Shown here: piece by piece, positions 14,058 through 23,021 of the stretch
How positions within the stretch are numbered: position 1 is the first letter of the stretch
Layout: each line of letters begins with the position of its first letter
Assembly: GCF_032854445.1 (NCBI RefSeq)
Contig: NC_088300.1
Location: forward strand, 2,416,001 to 2,480,000
Source of the DNA: Liolophura sinensis
Taxonomy: Eukaryota; Mollusca; Polyplacophora; Chitonida; Chitonidae
Direction: 5' to 3'
DNA: 64,000 bases
Notes under the pieces: generated by a model
What the model was told of the DNA's origin: nothing
The model's database searches: none
What the model saw: only the letters and a program-made list of their open reading frames with translations
Program-made: the position numbers and the translations under genes

Positions 14058-14098
14058 CAAATACTCGGCTTAAAACACCAATCAAATAGATAAATAAA
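14058..14098 (+). mobile_element. SINE 3'-end fragment
   Basis: Only the terminal sequence of the same SINE family remains (ttaaaacaccaatcaaatag followed by ataaat). Confidence 0.6.
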
Positions 14099-14404
14099 TT
14101 TCCAGGGATGATTGCTTCACCTTACATTTACTAGTGTTGACAACTTATGTTTCCTTAGATGTCAGTGTTGATGGGCTTTCTGGTTTCATTGGAAGGATTG
14201 CCATAAACTGCTATAAGCTATATACTGTTTCGTAACAGACTGTTGCATGCAACGCGTGTTCAGCGTATACCTTACTTATTCGATGTCATGTGTACATGTA
14301 TGTCTGCCTGTCTGCCTGCTCAAACGTGTACTACATGTTAAACCAGGCTTAAATCTTAATGTCAGTCTTGGCTTAGAACCAATCTAATGTGATTCTAGTC
14401 AAGA

Positions 14405-14410
14405 CTTAAG
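14405..14410. repeat. Polinton target-site duplication, left copy
   Basis: CTTAAG immediately precedes the left terminus (TAGTAGTAGGGGGAAC). The same six bases follow the right terminus at 27152-27157. Six base pairs is the duplication length known for Polintons. The word is palindromic, so it could in principle be read as part of the inverted repeat. Confidence 0.75.
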
Positions 14411-14578
14411 TAGTAGTAGGGGGAACGAGGGTTCTGGCACACTCTCCATTTGGCAAATGGAGGCCCCCAGCCCCTATTCCCGGCGAGGTCCAGAAGTTCT
14501 AGTATACACACTATAGGTTCTGGCACAACCCCCACCCCCTTGGGACCCTCCCCAGAACAAAATATAGGCCCCACCCCG
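14411..14578 (+). repeat. Polinton left terminal inverted repeat
   Basis: Begins TAGTAGTAGGGGGAAC and matches the reverse complement of 26992-27151 through blocks such as ctctccatttggcaaatgg, cccggcgaggtccagaagtt and gttctggcacaac, up to cctccccagaacaaaa. It has an extra TAG at the tip and a few indels relative to the right copy. The block ccatttggcaaatgg is itself a hairpin (CCATTTG/CAAATGG). Confidence 0.93.
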
Positions 14579-14982
14579 CTTTCCCTGCTTCCCCACAAAC
14601 CCCGCCTTAGGCGCCTCCCCAGCCAAGGCATACACGCTTATTTACAAGTCTCGCCTTCACACACACACATTGATATGAGGCGACCTAGCTGGCATTTAAT
14701 ACGTAAGGATAATAGTCTATATGTAGGCTGGCTGTATTGCACAACAGGGTGATTCAGATGATTTTCTCCCCACTATAGGGCTTAAACCACGGATTTTTAT
14801 AAAAAATAAATGTGACAGCCTTTTTCAGCGTGCCTTGATTGATAAGATCCAGTATTTTTAGGAGAATTATTTGGAAATATTTTGTTTATGCGGAATAGAC
14901 TTTCCAATTTAGTCTATGTTTCGTGGGTCGTGGGATATACCTCAATCAGCTGACAGAGGTGGGAAAGGCGCTGTGTGTAAGG

Positions 14983-15069
14983 GGCGTATTCATATACTAC
15001 ATGTATAAGGGGATGTTTGCTAGCTCAAATCCGGATTTGGTCTCCTGTATATGTAGTATATGAATGCGT
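14983..15069. repeat. Inverted repeat with about 20-bp arms
   Basis: gtattcatatactacat at about 14985 is answered by atgtagtatatgaatgcg ending at 15069. The arms of roughly 18-20 bp are separated by about 45 bp. It lies inside the Polinton left end and is not repeated at the right end. Confidence 0.6.
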
Positions 15070-15207
15070 TACCTGCATATGGCGCCGGGCTCTACGCACT
15101 TCTAAGGAATCTCTGCAACTTTCGACAGTTTCGGGGGCAGAGAGACCTTACCAAGGGGTGTTGTAGATGGCCCAAAGGTAGTGGGATGTGTCAGCCCCAA
15201 TTAACCC

Positions 15208-15345
15208 CCCTAACGGTGGGTCGCTAGCGCAAAAAATCCGGAGCCCGCCGTTAGGGTGGTGATTAATTGGTAAAAGGCTGAGCTATAAACCTTTTGCTTT
15301 TTTGGACCATGGGTTCGAACCCCACACTGGGCAGAATTTTTTTTT
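15208..15345 (+). other. tRNA-like segment preceded by a 13-bp hairpin
   Basis: ccctaacggtggg (from 15208) pairs with cccgccgttaggg about 23 bases later with one G:T pair. Directly after come an A-box-like tggtgattaattgg and a B-box-like gggttcgaacccc, then actgggcag and a run of T, in the order and spacing of a pol III tRNA promoter. The T arm folds (four of five pairs), but I could not close an acceptor stem or a normal anticodon arm. It is therefore more likely a SINE head or degenerate tRNA than a functional tRNA. Confidence 0.4.
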
Positions 15346-15734
15346 TACCCCCGGGCACCAGGCTAGCCAGACACCCGTCCACCCGTCCAACTGGACGGGC
15401 AATCCAGCCAAAGGGGGTATTTTTGACGGGTAAAATTTTGAATCAACAGCCCACAGACCAGTACACTGTTTCAAAGTGTATTAATATTATATGTATGTAT
15501 ACTAGATTGTGAATATTTTTCTAACATGTAAGTTTACAAAGTGTATTCATATATGTATTCAGATGACAGAAATGATGTTTGACATGCACTACTGTGCCCA
15601 GAGTTAATTTCTCGACATAGATAGTACATGTATTTGAATTGTTTCTTGTTTATTTCTACCTACTGTGACTTAGGTGCTCAAAACGTATGGTGCCACTACT
15701 CTTTTAGTGGTGAGTGACAGTCACAGATTCAGAT

Positions 15735-16739
15735 TCATTTGCCTGTTCTCAGTCTCAGAGCGATGTATACTGTATTCTGATTTGGTTCCGCTGCATGTGA
15801 AGTAGTGTAACAAGTTCCCCCTGGGCACCTCCCCAGAACTAGTTTTCGACCGCGATCTATAAGCTGTTTTTTCGTGCTTTCATCGATCTCTACGGCGTTG
15901 AATACCTTATGAGACTTAGCGCGTATCTCCTGCTTCAGATCAGAGTAGTTCTTGAGCTCCTGAACGACTTGCTTGAACTCTACGTCCGAAATAACACCAT
16001 CAGATAATGCCGTAGATACCTGCGCACGGATGATGTTAAGTTTGGCCTCGGCCAACAGCCGTATATCGTTATGTTTCTTGGCCTTTGCGTGAAGCCGGCG
16101 GCTAACGAATTTTTTTTTTTTTTTTTTTGATTGGTGTTTTACGCCGTACTCAAGAATATTTCACTTATACGACGGCGGCCAGCATTATGGTGGGTGGAAA
16201 CCGGGCAGAGCCGGGGGAAACCCACGACCATCCGCAGGTTGCTGGCAGACCTTCTCACGTACGGCCGCCAGCATGAGCTGGACTTGAACTCACAGCGACC
16301 GCATTGGTGAGAGACTCCTGGGTCATTACGCTGCGCTAGCGCTTTAACCGACTGAGCCACGGAGGCCCCCGACATTTAAGACACCGCAAGCTAGGGCCGC
16401 AGCTTCCATGGCCAAGACAGCAGGGGCTGCAATTATTGTTGTGAGTAGTCCCACGCCTGCAACCCCTAGTCCCAAACCGGCCGTGAGCATGGCCGAATCA
16501 AGGGCCTCGGCGGCTAAGACACCGCGCCGGTACTTTTTGTACAAGGCCCGGCGGAGATCTCCCTCAGATTCAAGCTGCCTCTGTATTTCGCTGATATACT
16601 GGAGGCGATGGGCGTGCGCCACACCCTCAGGGTGGTTTTCAACCATCGGTGCGGTCGGGGTCAACGGGTGGTCATCCGTCGGCTCTTCATCCTTGATCGC
16701 TGGGTACAGGCGTCCCATATTGCTCGTCCTACGAATCAA
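15735..16739 (-). pseudogene. Polinton accessory protein gene split by a SINE
   Basis: Two halves of one reading unit flank the SINE at 16106-16369. The N-terminal half (16739 or Met at 16718, down to about 16375) has a basic, charged start, a helical stretch with KYRRGVLAAEALDSAM, and then a long Gly/Ala/Val/Leu-rich hydrophobic segment typical of one or two membrane helices. The C-terminal half (about 16097 down to 15735) is charged and helical with an EAKLNIIRAQVSTALSDGVI segment followed by DVEFKQVV. I recognise this layout as a recurrent unnamed Polinton-linked protein family of invertebrates; its function is unknown. The start overlaps the end of the 16729-17574 gene by about 11 bases, consistent with one minus-strand transcription unit. 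Confidence 0.65.
16106..16369 (-). mobile_element. Full-length tRNA-derived SINE inserted in a Polinton gene
   Basis: Read on the minus strand it begins gggggcctccgtggctcagt (tRNA-like A box), has a B-box-like gagttcaagtccagc, and continues with the family body (ccaccataatgctggccgcc). It ends aaaacaccaatca plus poly(A). It interrupts the reading frame of the 15735-16739 gene. No target duplication is apparent: the flanks gacatttaag and ttcgttagc do not match. Confidence 0.88.
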
Positions 16740-17574
16740 TAACGTCGGTAAACTCTAAATCGTCATCGGGAATACTAACACGAAAGCTGCGAGGGTATAT
16801 ACCGGACTCTAAATAGATTTTCTCAAGATTGACATCGCCCCCTGCAAAGACCCGTATATCCTCGAGAGAGCTCCGGATGACTGGGTCGCCCTGGGCCGGT
16901 AATTTGATCATAAGTCTGAGCTCCTTTCCATTGTGCTCTGCAGGCCACTTTAGTCTCACCCCGTTAATCAAGGAGGAACGGCGCTGAGAGTCCGCGCCAA
17001 GTATGATGCTGAAGATAAGTATAGATCCAGGATTTATTTCTAACATGGACGTAGATGGGGCGTGCGCTGTAAGACATTCGGTCTCTACACCATCCTTCGC
17101 AGCTAGTGCGTAGATACCTGCACCTGGTCTACTACCCCGAGCTACCCTACAGCCGTTGTTTGGCATCCACGACACGAAATAGGTTCCGGAGTTGAAAACT
17201 TTTTTCACATCGCCACTAGCGCCCCCGAAGATCGGGACCGTCATCGGGGTCACCTTCAAATCTACAACCCAAGTGGGGTCGCGAGCTCTGGTAAGAACAA
17301 AGCGGTCTTCAAAGCGAATTAATGAGAGTTTTTGTTCTTCAATCACCTCAGAAGGTGACCTGCGCTCTTGCTCTACAGAGGATGAGACATCTTGAAGGGA
17401 AGCAAACGTGGCAGGTTCTGCTTGCCCCCCAGCAATCTTTTTGCGGTGGTACAAGCCATTTTTTAACTCGAAGGCGAAGATTTTACCTTCCTGGTCTTCG
17501 AGTTCGAACTTCGCCACATCTGTCAAGTCGGTTAAAGCCAGGCACGCAGAGCGGGGGCCGAATGCTTCCACCAT
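16729..17574 (-). CDS. Polinton protein of unknown function, 281 residues
   Basis: The longest uninterrupted minus-strand frame in this part of the element. It starts at ATG 17574, two bases after the stop of the preceding gene (TAA at 17577-17579), so the two are tightly coupled. The protein is mixed beta-type with many Gly/Pro turns (TVPIFGGASGDVKKVF; MLEINPGSILIFSIILGADS; SSLEDIRVFAGGDVNLEK) and no transmembrane helix or catalytic motif I recognise. Position among capsid-type genes makes a structural role (minor capsid, spike or tail-fibre-like) possible, but that is inference only. It is one of few Polinton frames here without an internal stop. Confidence 0.6.
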   Translation of the reverse strand: MVEAFGPRSACLALTDLTDVAKFELEDQEGKIFAFELKNGLYHRKKIAGGQAEPATFASLQDVSSSVEQERRSPSEVIEEQKLSLIRFEDRFVLTRARDPTWVVDLKVTPMTVPIFGGASGDVKKVFNSGTYFVSWMPNNGCRVARGSRPGAGIYALAAKDGVETECLTAHAPSTSMLEINPGSILIFSIILGADSQRRSSLINGVRLKWPAEHNGKELRLMIKLPAQGDPVIRSSLEDIRVFAGGDVNLEKIYLESGIYPRSFRVSIPDDDLEFTDVIDS

Positions 17575-17576
17575 AC

Positions 17577-18080
17577 TTATTGTATTTCTAGGGTAGCACT
17601 GAGGTACTCTACATTAATATACTTACCGTTTTTGTCTAAAGGTGCCACGGTCAAGTGTGTTATATAGTCGGCGCGCAAGGCTTTCTACTGTGGGTTGGGA
17701 AATGAAACTGTCTTCCCGCAGTTTATCCCTTCACCAGTCACGGCGACGGCCTGAAGTAGTGTCGAACCGCCACCGAAATCTGAGGTTATTCTCACGTTTT
17801 CTGAGGTGCTCAGTTCATCAAAATGGACGAAGACTTCTTTGTGTAGGGCCAAGTTAGGTAGATTTTCACCCTCCATAGTCCCCCCTATGGGCGCAATCCC
17901 GTCGGAGAACCCTAAGATGGGGGCAAGCTCTTGGAGTATTATGAAGGTATTTCTAGGGAGGGTAAGGACTAAGCGGACCGTGGCTTCATTCAATCCCAGA
18001 GAAATCCCATGCGGGCGGAATATGTCCTTGTCCAGCATACAGACATTGTAGTAGCCCGTCGGCAATTTAACATTTACCAT
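17577..18080 (-). pseudogene. Polinton protein of unknown function, broken by one in-frame TAG
   Basis: Starts at ATG 18080 (a TTG precedes it) and reads LPTGYYNVCMLDKDIFRPHG near the N-terminus, then LVLTLPRNTFIILQELAPIL. A TAG at 17685-17687 interrupts it, but the same frame continues with protein-like sequence (RADYITHLTVAPLDKNGKY) to TAA at 17577-17579, two bases before the next gene's ATG. The clean continuation and tight junction argue that the frame to 17577 was the original gene of about 167 residues. No domain recognised. Confidence 0.6.
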
Positions 18081-18108
18081 CAAGCAAGAAGCCCATTTTT
18101 TGGGGAAT

Positions 18109-19286
18109 ATTCAACCAGGCTGGGTAGAATGTTATCTCGTGAAGGGCGGTTTTAAGGCGGCCGTCGAGGTTGTTAAGGGCATGAGGCAGCGTGTGCTGTG
18201 CCCCATTTAGAGCGCAGAGCAGCTCACGCGATTTAACATCTACATCGATGAAAAGAAGGTCTTTACAGTCCAGTTCACAGATGTGTTGGCCAAGTACCGG
18301 CTGCCAAAGATAACGGCAATGACATTCTTTGGGCCTGGAACACCAATCCTATGCAATTCTGGCAGAACCAAGTGAACTTCGCGGTCTGGTGCGCAACCAC
18401 GGGCTGTGGCGTCTCTGCAAAAGACCATCTTCTCGCCCCCGACCAACGAATTACCAAGTTAGGCGGTTCTTGGAAGAGATCCAGGCCCCCCTGCTGCAAG
18501 ACAGAGCGTGGGCGACATTCGAAAACCCCTACGACAAGAGGGCCTATGAGAGGATTTGTAGGGAGTTCCACGTAGATACGCACACAGACTGGAGGCGCAG
18601 TGGGGTGAATCACGGCCTCGGAGTAGCATATTACTATGTGATGAGAACGGGCTACAGCCCCATTGGCGATGGGTCCTTCGATTCGAGCAGGATGTCGTTC
18701 TCTACAAAGCCTACAGCGCTCCACGTCGACTACATCGAGCAGGACGCCGAGGAGGCTTGGGCGGCGTTCATTGTCGACACATCCCAAGGATTCACGCAGC
18801 CGGGCGTAGATATATTCCATCCGGACATATGTGTGGGCTATTCTAAGCGCCCAAGCGCAAACAAGGGCGCGTATTCTAGGCACGGGCACAGCCTTCGACA
18901 CGCAAAAACAGTTTGCCGCGAACGTTGAAGACGTTATTTCTTCTCCGATCGACCTTCCGTCTGCTATCAAACGCTACCATGACGTGCTACAGTATTCCAG
19001 GAGCGCTGTAGACTTTGTGCATGGCATAGGCCTATATATGGCCCCCAGCGACATGCTTCTGCAGATCGGCCATATGGCGAACTACAACAACAAAATCATC
19101 GTGGCCACAGAGGACCAGAAGCTAGGCGCCAATGAGGGTGTGAACGCTAAAGTGCCACCCACTTTGCACAAGCGCGCACCTTCCCACGGGATCGTTGAGC
19201 CACAAGAAAGCGTCCCACCACCCACCGCGTGCGTTCAGCATGTTGCTGCCGCCGAAGGCAAACAAGAACCCCTATTTCCAAAGTAA
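18109..19286 (+). pseudogene. Large Polinton structural protein, probable major capsid protein, frameshifted
   Basis: Coding similarity runs through all three plus frames in succession, so several indels separate the pieces: an N-terminal piece with EKKVFTVQFTDVLAKYRLP, then MQFWQNQVNFAVWCATTGCG, then a long piece with AWATFENPYDKRAYERICRE and DYIEQDAEEAWAAFIVDTSQ, then AILSAQAQTRARILGTGTAF through GIGLYMAPSDMLLQIG and a proline-rich end at 19286. An in-frame TAG precedes the first clear piece at about 18206. I recognise the family as a large protein linked to invertebrate Polintons. Assigning it as the jelly-roll major capsid protein is inference from size and company. Confidence 0.6.
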
Positions 19287-19372
19287 AAGAATCACGATGC
19301 AGAGAAGAGAAGACAGCCATCGTCGTCGCTGGGGTTGGTATCGGCTTACTGCTGCTGTGGACTATGCGTTAA
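19240..19372 (+). pseudogene. Small membrane peptide gene, frameshifted
   Basis: A frame opening at ATG 19240 (LLPPKANKNPYFQSKR) shifts by one base near 19300 into EKTAIVVAGVGIGLLLLWTM and ends at TAA 19370-19372. The second part is a clear single transmembrane helix. It overlaps the end of the capsid-type gene in another frame. Small basic-then-hydrophobic proteins are typical of this part of Polintons, but the join is inferred. Confidence 0.3.
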
Positions 19373-19567
19373 ATACTTGCGAACAGCCACGAGCGTTAGG
19401 CCACCTACTGCGACGACTAGAGCCCAGACATTATCGGCCAGCCACCCAGACGCTTTCCCGAGAAGGTTCAGTAGCCAGGACACGATACTGCCAATAATAC
19501 CTGGAATCGCAGCGGCAGCCTTCCCAGCCAGCTTGCCAAGGGCGCGCGCCAGGGACTGGTAGATTCG
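19346..19567 (-). other. Small minus-strand membrane protein frame
   Basis: An open minus frame of about 73 codons between stops at 19568-19570 and 19346-19348. It encodes SLARALGKLAGKAAAAIPGI, then IVSWLLNLLGKASGWLADNV and WALVVAVGGLTLVAV: an amphipathic Ala/Gly helix followed by one transmembrane helix. It lacks an ATG, so either the start has been lost or translation begins elsewhere. It would be divergent from the ATPase gene. Similar Gly/Ala plus transmembrane proteins occur in Polintons; the function is unknown. Confidence 0.4.
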
Positions 19568-20160
19568 TTAGCGTGCTTTATTGATGACGCCCACTGCGTG
19601 ATTATCTGCGGGCAGACGAACTGCGGCAAAACAGTCTTCGTGCTGGACCTACTTGACGGGCCTTTCTGTGGTTTTTTTCATCACATTGTGATCCTGTGCC
19701 CCACTCTTAATCATACTGGCGGCGATGGATACTGTCTGACCCTGAGGTCTATTGTTTTGATCCCGGCGAGCGGCTCAACGACTGCCTCAGAGCTTTCTAC
19801 AGATTGTTCGAGGGGGAGCCCACCCTATACATCATCGATGACTGTAGCGCGTTAGAGGCGATGAAGAAGAAACAAAAAATGCTGTCATTCATGGCTTTCT
19901 CGGGCCGCCATGCAAAGCAAAGCGTCTGGGTCCTCACTCAGAAATACAACGCCGTCCTCAAAGACTTTCGCGAGCAGACAAGGTGGGTGGCTTTATTCCA
20001 CTGCAAAGATTGGCACTCGTTCAATGAATGCCTGGAGGAGAACCACATCATCGAGGCCGATAGCGAAAAGGCAGAGGTTCGACAGAAGCTCCAGAACAAT
20101 CCGCATTCTAAGCTCCTGCTAATGACTGATACGCCCGCCACATCTAAGATTATATATTAG
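19556..20160 (+). pseudogene. Packaging ATPase (A32/FtsK-HerA type), one frameshift
   Basis: The first piece carries Walker A (GQTNCGKT, codons from about 19610) and a following helix (VFVLDLLDGPF). A frameshift near 19715-19735 moves the frame to ILSDPEVYCFDPGERL. It then runs to TAG at 20158-20160 with Walker B (TLYIIDDCS), ALEAMKKKQKMLSFMAFSGR and the sensor-like VWVLTQKYN. In Polintons and related viruses this ATPase pumps DNA into the capsid. The start is uncertain: the frame is open upstream of the GTG at 19598 but has no ATG nearby. Confidence 0.85.
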
Positions 20161-20185
20161 ACGTAGTCGCCCCTACATATTAATA

Positions 20186-20752
20186 ATGGATACCGACAAG
20201 CTTATAGACGATATTCTGGGCACAGAGGAGGAGGAGAAGAAGCCCAGCCAATAGCCCAGCAAACATGCACAGCAGCTCAGGGATAGGGTGGCGGCACTTG
20301 CGGTGGGTGGGCAGGTCAAGCGATATCTGGGAAAAGACGTAACAGCCGCTGAGATCGACGCCATGAGCGACAAAGACGTTGAAAGGCTGCACTCCCGATA
20401 CGAGGCTAAGCTCGGTGCGCAGATGGTTAACGGTCTCGGAGGTATATTCTTGAGATCATATGTAAGGGCGGCCAGCTGGCTTCTACCAATCCCACCTGAG
20501 AATTGACCAATGCTCATGGCACAGCTCGCCACCGACCAATTTGTTGAACAGACGCTTAGCAGTGCTAGCTGCTGGCTATACTACTGCTATGGTAAGTACT
20601 TGGCACCGTTAACCATGGCGCTAACCACTACTGAGCACTGCTCATTTAAACACCACTGCTTTCCTAGAAATGATGATCCAGAGGAACATGAGTACAACGA
20701 ATCCGGAAGGCCCGAAGGAAGCGGAGGGGGTGACAGCGGATTCTATGAATGA
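20186..20752 (+). pseudogene. Polinton accessory protein, two in-frame stops
   Basis: ATG at 20186 (MDTDKLIDDILGTEEEEKK), 25 bases after the ATPase stop. A single frame runs to TGA at 20750-20752 but contains TAG at 20249-20251 and TGA at 20504-20506. Protein-like sequence continues across both: DVERLHSRYEAKLGAQMVNG before the second stop and LYYCYGKYLAPLTMALTTTE after it. Both stops can arise by one C-to-T change from CAG and CGA. The family is an unnamed Polinton-linked protein of about 190 residues in invertebrates. No catalytic motif was seen. Confidence 0.6.
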
Positions 20753-21212
20753 CGGCCCTGCGAAGAATCCCAAAAGAGTCGCTGCGGGTCGAGCGGGTGC
20801 TGCAGCGAGAAAGGCCAAGGCTGAAAAGCTCAAGGACGAGCTTTGCGAGGCAAAGGCTGCTTTGCTTGGCGCAGCTGATTCCACCAACAAACAGCTGAAG
20901 GAACCGGATTCTACGAAGGAGGGGGGAGCCACAGATTTTGCGAAGGAACCGGATTCTACGAATGCACACCAAATCACCTGCTGGAGGGCGCCCCTAGCAT
21001 TATTAGGCGTTGGCGGCCTTGCAGTGCTTGTGTTGCTATGCGCGTGGCGCAGCCGCTATACTGCACATGCACAAGGTGCAGATATTACGCCGCATGCACG
21101 TGGTGCAGATATTACGCCGCATGCAGATATCACGCCGCAAGAAAAGAATCTCCATTTGAATACACGTCGCGACCCTTTCTATATAGATCAGCATATCTAC
21201 TCCACCCGGTGA
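20670..21212 (+). CDS. Small basic single-pass membrane protein of the Polinton
   Basis: Open frame without internal stop; the first codons at 20670 overlap the previous gene, and Met at 20688 is a reasonable alternative start. The N-terminus is Asn/Pro/Glu-rich, followed by a basic Ala-rich helix (NPKRVAAGRAGAAARKAKAE), an internal near-duplication around KEPDST, one transmembrane helix (PLALLGVGGLAVLVLLCAW) and a tail with a short degenerate repeat (GADITPHA). The repeated tail suggests local slippage. The function is unknown. Confidence 0.5.
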   Translation: MMIQRNMSTTNPEGPKEAEGVTADSMNDGPAKNPKRVAAGRAGAAARKAKAEKLKDELCEAKAALLGAADSTNKQLKEPDSTKEGGATDFAKEPDSTNAHQITCWRAPLALLGVGGLAVLVLLCAWRSRYTAHAQGADITPHARGADITPHADITPQEKNLHLNTRRDPFYIDQHIYSTR

Positions 21213-21432
21213 CGGAAAAGTGCTAGTCAACGCGGCCTACCACGCCGCTGTGGTCTCTCTCCTGGCTACTGGGTACGCTCGTCTCGGCCAGATGTTCCTG
21301 AAAGGAGCCCTTCCGAAGCTGGACTTAACACCCCGTGACGTCGGCATGGTCATTGCAGATGTAGGCCTGGCCATGTTTTCGAAGGACCTGCTAATTAAAC
21401 AAGGGCTCCTTTCTCCCAATATAATCAAGTAG
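21208..21432 (+). CDS. Small hydrophobic Polinton protein
   Basis: A frame of about 70 codons ending TAG at 21430-21432, three bases before the next ATG. It reads VNAAYHAAVVSLLATGYARL, then LDLTPRDVGMVIADVGLAMF. A GTG at 21220 is the only start-like codon; an ATG is absent, so the start may be lost. Packed between small genes of the same strand, which supports it being real. The function is unknown. Confidence 0.45.
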   Translation, partial: GDGKVLVNAAYHAAVVSLLATGYARLGQMFLKGALPKLDLTPRDVGMVIADVGLAMFSKDLLIKQGLLSPNIIK

Positions 21433-21434
21433 TA

Positions 21435-21884
21435 ATGGCCTCCATCGCAATGATATTGGGCGGCGCCCTCGTAAACGCTTTGGCCTTCAGCAGGAGCAAC
21501 TATATGTTTTTGATGCTGAGGAGTTCCGGTGTCGGCGAAGAGCGGAGGCGCCATGACCGCGCTGTAGAGCAGCTCCAAGCCGCCCAGGAAAAATGAGCCT
21601 GAAAGCGCACTGAGCGCTTGGACTGGATCAACGATGAACTCCGCCGCCAGGGCCACGCTGTCCAAACGTTCCGGGATGTCGACGCTGCAATCCGCGAGTA
21701 TTCTAGGGTCACGGGCAAAACTCTTACACGCGATGCACGCGATTCGCTGCTGGGTTCAGAGCCACAGCTCTCAGATTTCTATGTGCCTAGTGAAGATAAA
21801 AAATACAGCGAGATGACCTTCGTCATCCTGGGGATGTGTGTGGTTGGGGTTCTGAGTTACGGAATCGCAAAACTCACCAAGTAA
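21435..21884 (+). pseudogene. Small coiled-coil/membrane protein, two in-frame TGA
   Basis: ATG at 21435 opens with a hydrophobic stretch (MASIAMILGGALVNALAF) and a charged coiled-coil (EERRRHDRAVEQLQAAQEK). Two TGA codons sit one codon apart at 21594-21596 and 21600-21602. The same frame continues with RLDWINDELRRQGHAVQTF and ends in a transmembrane helix (FVILGMCVVGVLSYGIA) at TAA 21882-21884. Each TGA is one transition from TGG or CGA. Unnamed Polinton-linked family. Confidence 0.55.
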
Positions 21885-22021
21885 TCCGAACTGACTGTGC
21901 CGGACTCGCCATCGAGCTCCTCGCCAGGCACGATCTTAGTAGTGAGGTGGTTCTGCGCCGCGACGATTAACATCTTTTTCGTCGCAAATCTGTTAGAGGG
22001 CTGCTAGAATGCCTTGATGAC

Positions 22022-23021
22022 ATGGCTAGTAAGGTGTCTGCTCGCCTGGCAAATATCTCCTACAGCCCTCGTGGGTACTGGAAGGGCCGCGCGGCCATCC
22101 AGAAACTTGCCACTGCGGCTAAAGTCTCCGAAGATGTGGTCCGGGCCTGGCTGAAAAAGCAGGCTATCTGGCAGATATACCTGCCTCGTCCCCGAAAAAT
22201 ACCGAGGCCTATGTTCGATGTTTCCACGCCGAATGACATCCACCAAGCTGATCTTCTATTTCTACCACATGATCGGCGAGTACGCGCTGACAGTTGTTGA
22301 TGTCGCTTCTCGCTACAAGGAGGCGGAACCTCTGGCTACTAAAGATTCCAAAGAAGTTGCTGATGCTCTCTCTTGCATTTACAAGCAGGGGCCCCTGAGA
22401 TGGCCGAAGCTTCTCCAAGTTGACCCTGGGCGCGAATTTATGGGTGCGGTGAGCCAACTGCTGGCCAAACACGATGTCACAGTCTGCCGAGGCCGCGTGG
22501 ATATCCACCGAGACCAAGGCATAGTGGAGCGTTTCAACCGTACTCTGGCTGAGCGGCTCTTTGGACATCAGCACGCCCAGGAGATGCGCCTCCCTCCCGA
22601 ACACCGGTCTACTGAATGGGTGGCTCGGCTGCCCTCTGTTGTGGCCGCTCTGAATAACGAGACAATGAGACTGATCGGTAAAAAGCCGAAAGACGCCATC
22701 AAGGCAAAAGGGGTGCCCCATAAGCCTTCCTCGGCGGTTCCAGGTCGTCCAGTTGGACTTAATGAGCGAAAGATCCCCGAGGGTGTTGGCGTTGGTTATC
22801 TCTATCAGCCTGGAGAGCTGGAGGGTGGCCGCCGTCGCGCGACTTATCCTGCCTGGTCTCTAGAGATATATCGGCTTGGGCGCTCTGTCACAAAGCCTAA
22901 TGAACCCGTGCTGTACTATCTAGACGATACGTCGGATTCCCGGGACATCTCTATGGCTGTAAGCCAAGGTGTGGACACTATCTTCGGCGATCCAGCGCTT
23001 ACTATCGAAGGGGGAGAGTGA
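22022..23021 (+). pseudogene. Retroviral-type (rve) integrase of the Polinton, one frameshift
   Basis: The N-terminal part (Met 22022) has SYSPRGYWKGRAAIQKLA, a helix-turn-helix-like VSEDVVRAWLKKQ and the first catalytic Asp in HQADLLF. A frameshift near 22265-22275 is followed by ALTVVDVASRYKEAEPL, the second Asp in VDPGREFMGA and the catalytic Glu in IVERFNRTLAER. The DDE triad is therefore present as codons but split between frames. The C-terminal part (PEGVGVGYLYQPGELEGGRR; YPAWSLEIYRLG) is the small beta-barrel/chromo-like domain usual in Polinton integrases. It stops at 23021 and overlaps the end of the converging polymerase frame by about 100 bp. Confidence 0.88.

Larger units (their letters stand above)
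6716..14404. other. Intergenic region between the thioesterase gene and the Polinton
   Basis: I see no convincing exon here on either strand. The open frames are short, lack family motifs and lack paired splice sites in phase. The region holds two palindromic MITE-like elements (7274-7379, 7526-7724), a G-rich tract (8505-8607), a short foldback repeat (9382-9429), a 27-bp direct duplication around 12562-12615, an AT-rich TTTAAT-type tract near 12780-12830 and SINE remnants (13455-13591, 14058-14098). The promoter of the minus-strand thioesterase gene should lie just right of 6715, but no core element could be assigned. Confidence 0.6.
14579..15734. other. Polinton left sub-terminal region without a recognised gene
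   Basis: No coding frame that I can support. It holds an inverted repeat (14983-15069), a tRNA-like segment with a hairpin (15208-15345) and a second small hairpin near 15377-15397 (cccgtccaactggacggg). These may be a non-autonomous insertion or sub-terminal replication/packaging signals; the sequence does not decide. Confidence 0.5.

Noticed and set aside
15208-15345. Functional tRNA gene
   Set aside because: A and B boxes are present, but no acceptor stem or seven-base anticodon loop could be folded.
17577-21884. Programmed stop-codon readthrough in the Polinton
   Set aside because: Tempting because frames continue cleanly past TAG/TGA, but frameshifts in the capsid-type, ATPase, integrase and polymerase genes show general decay.
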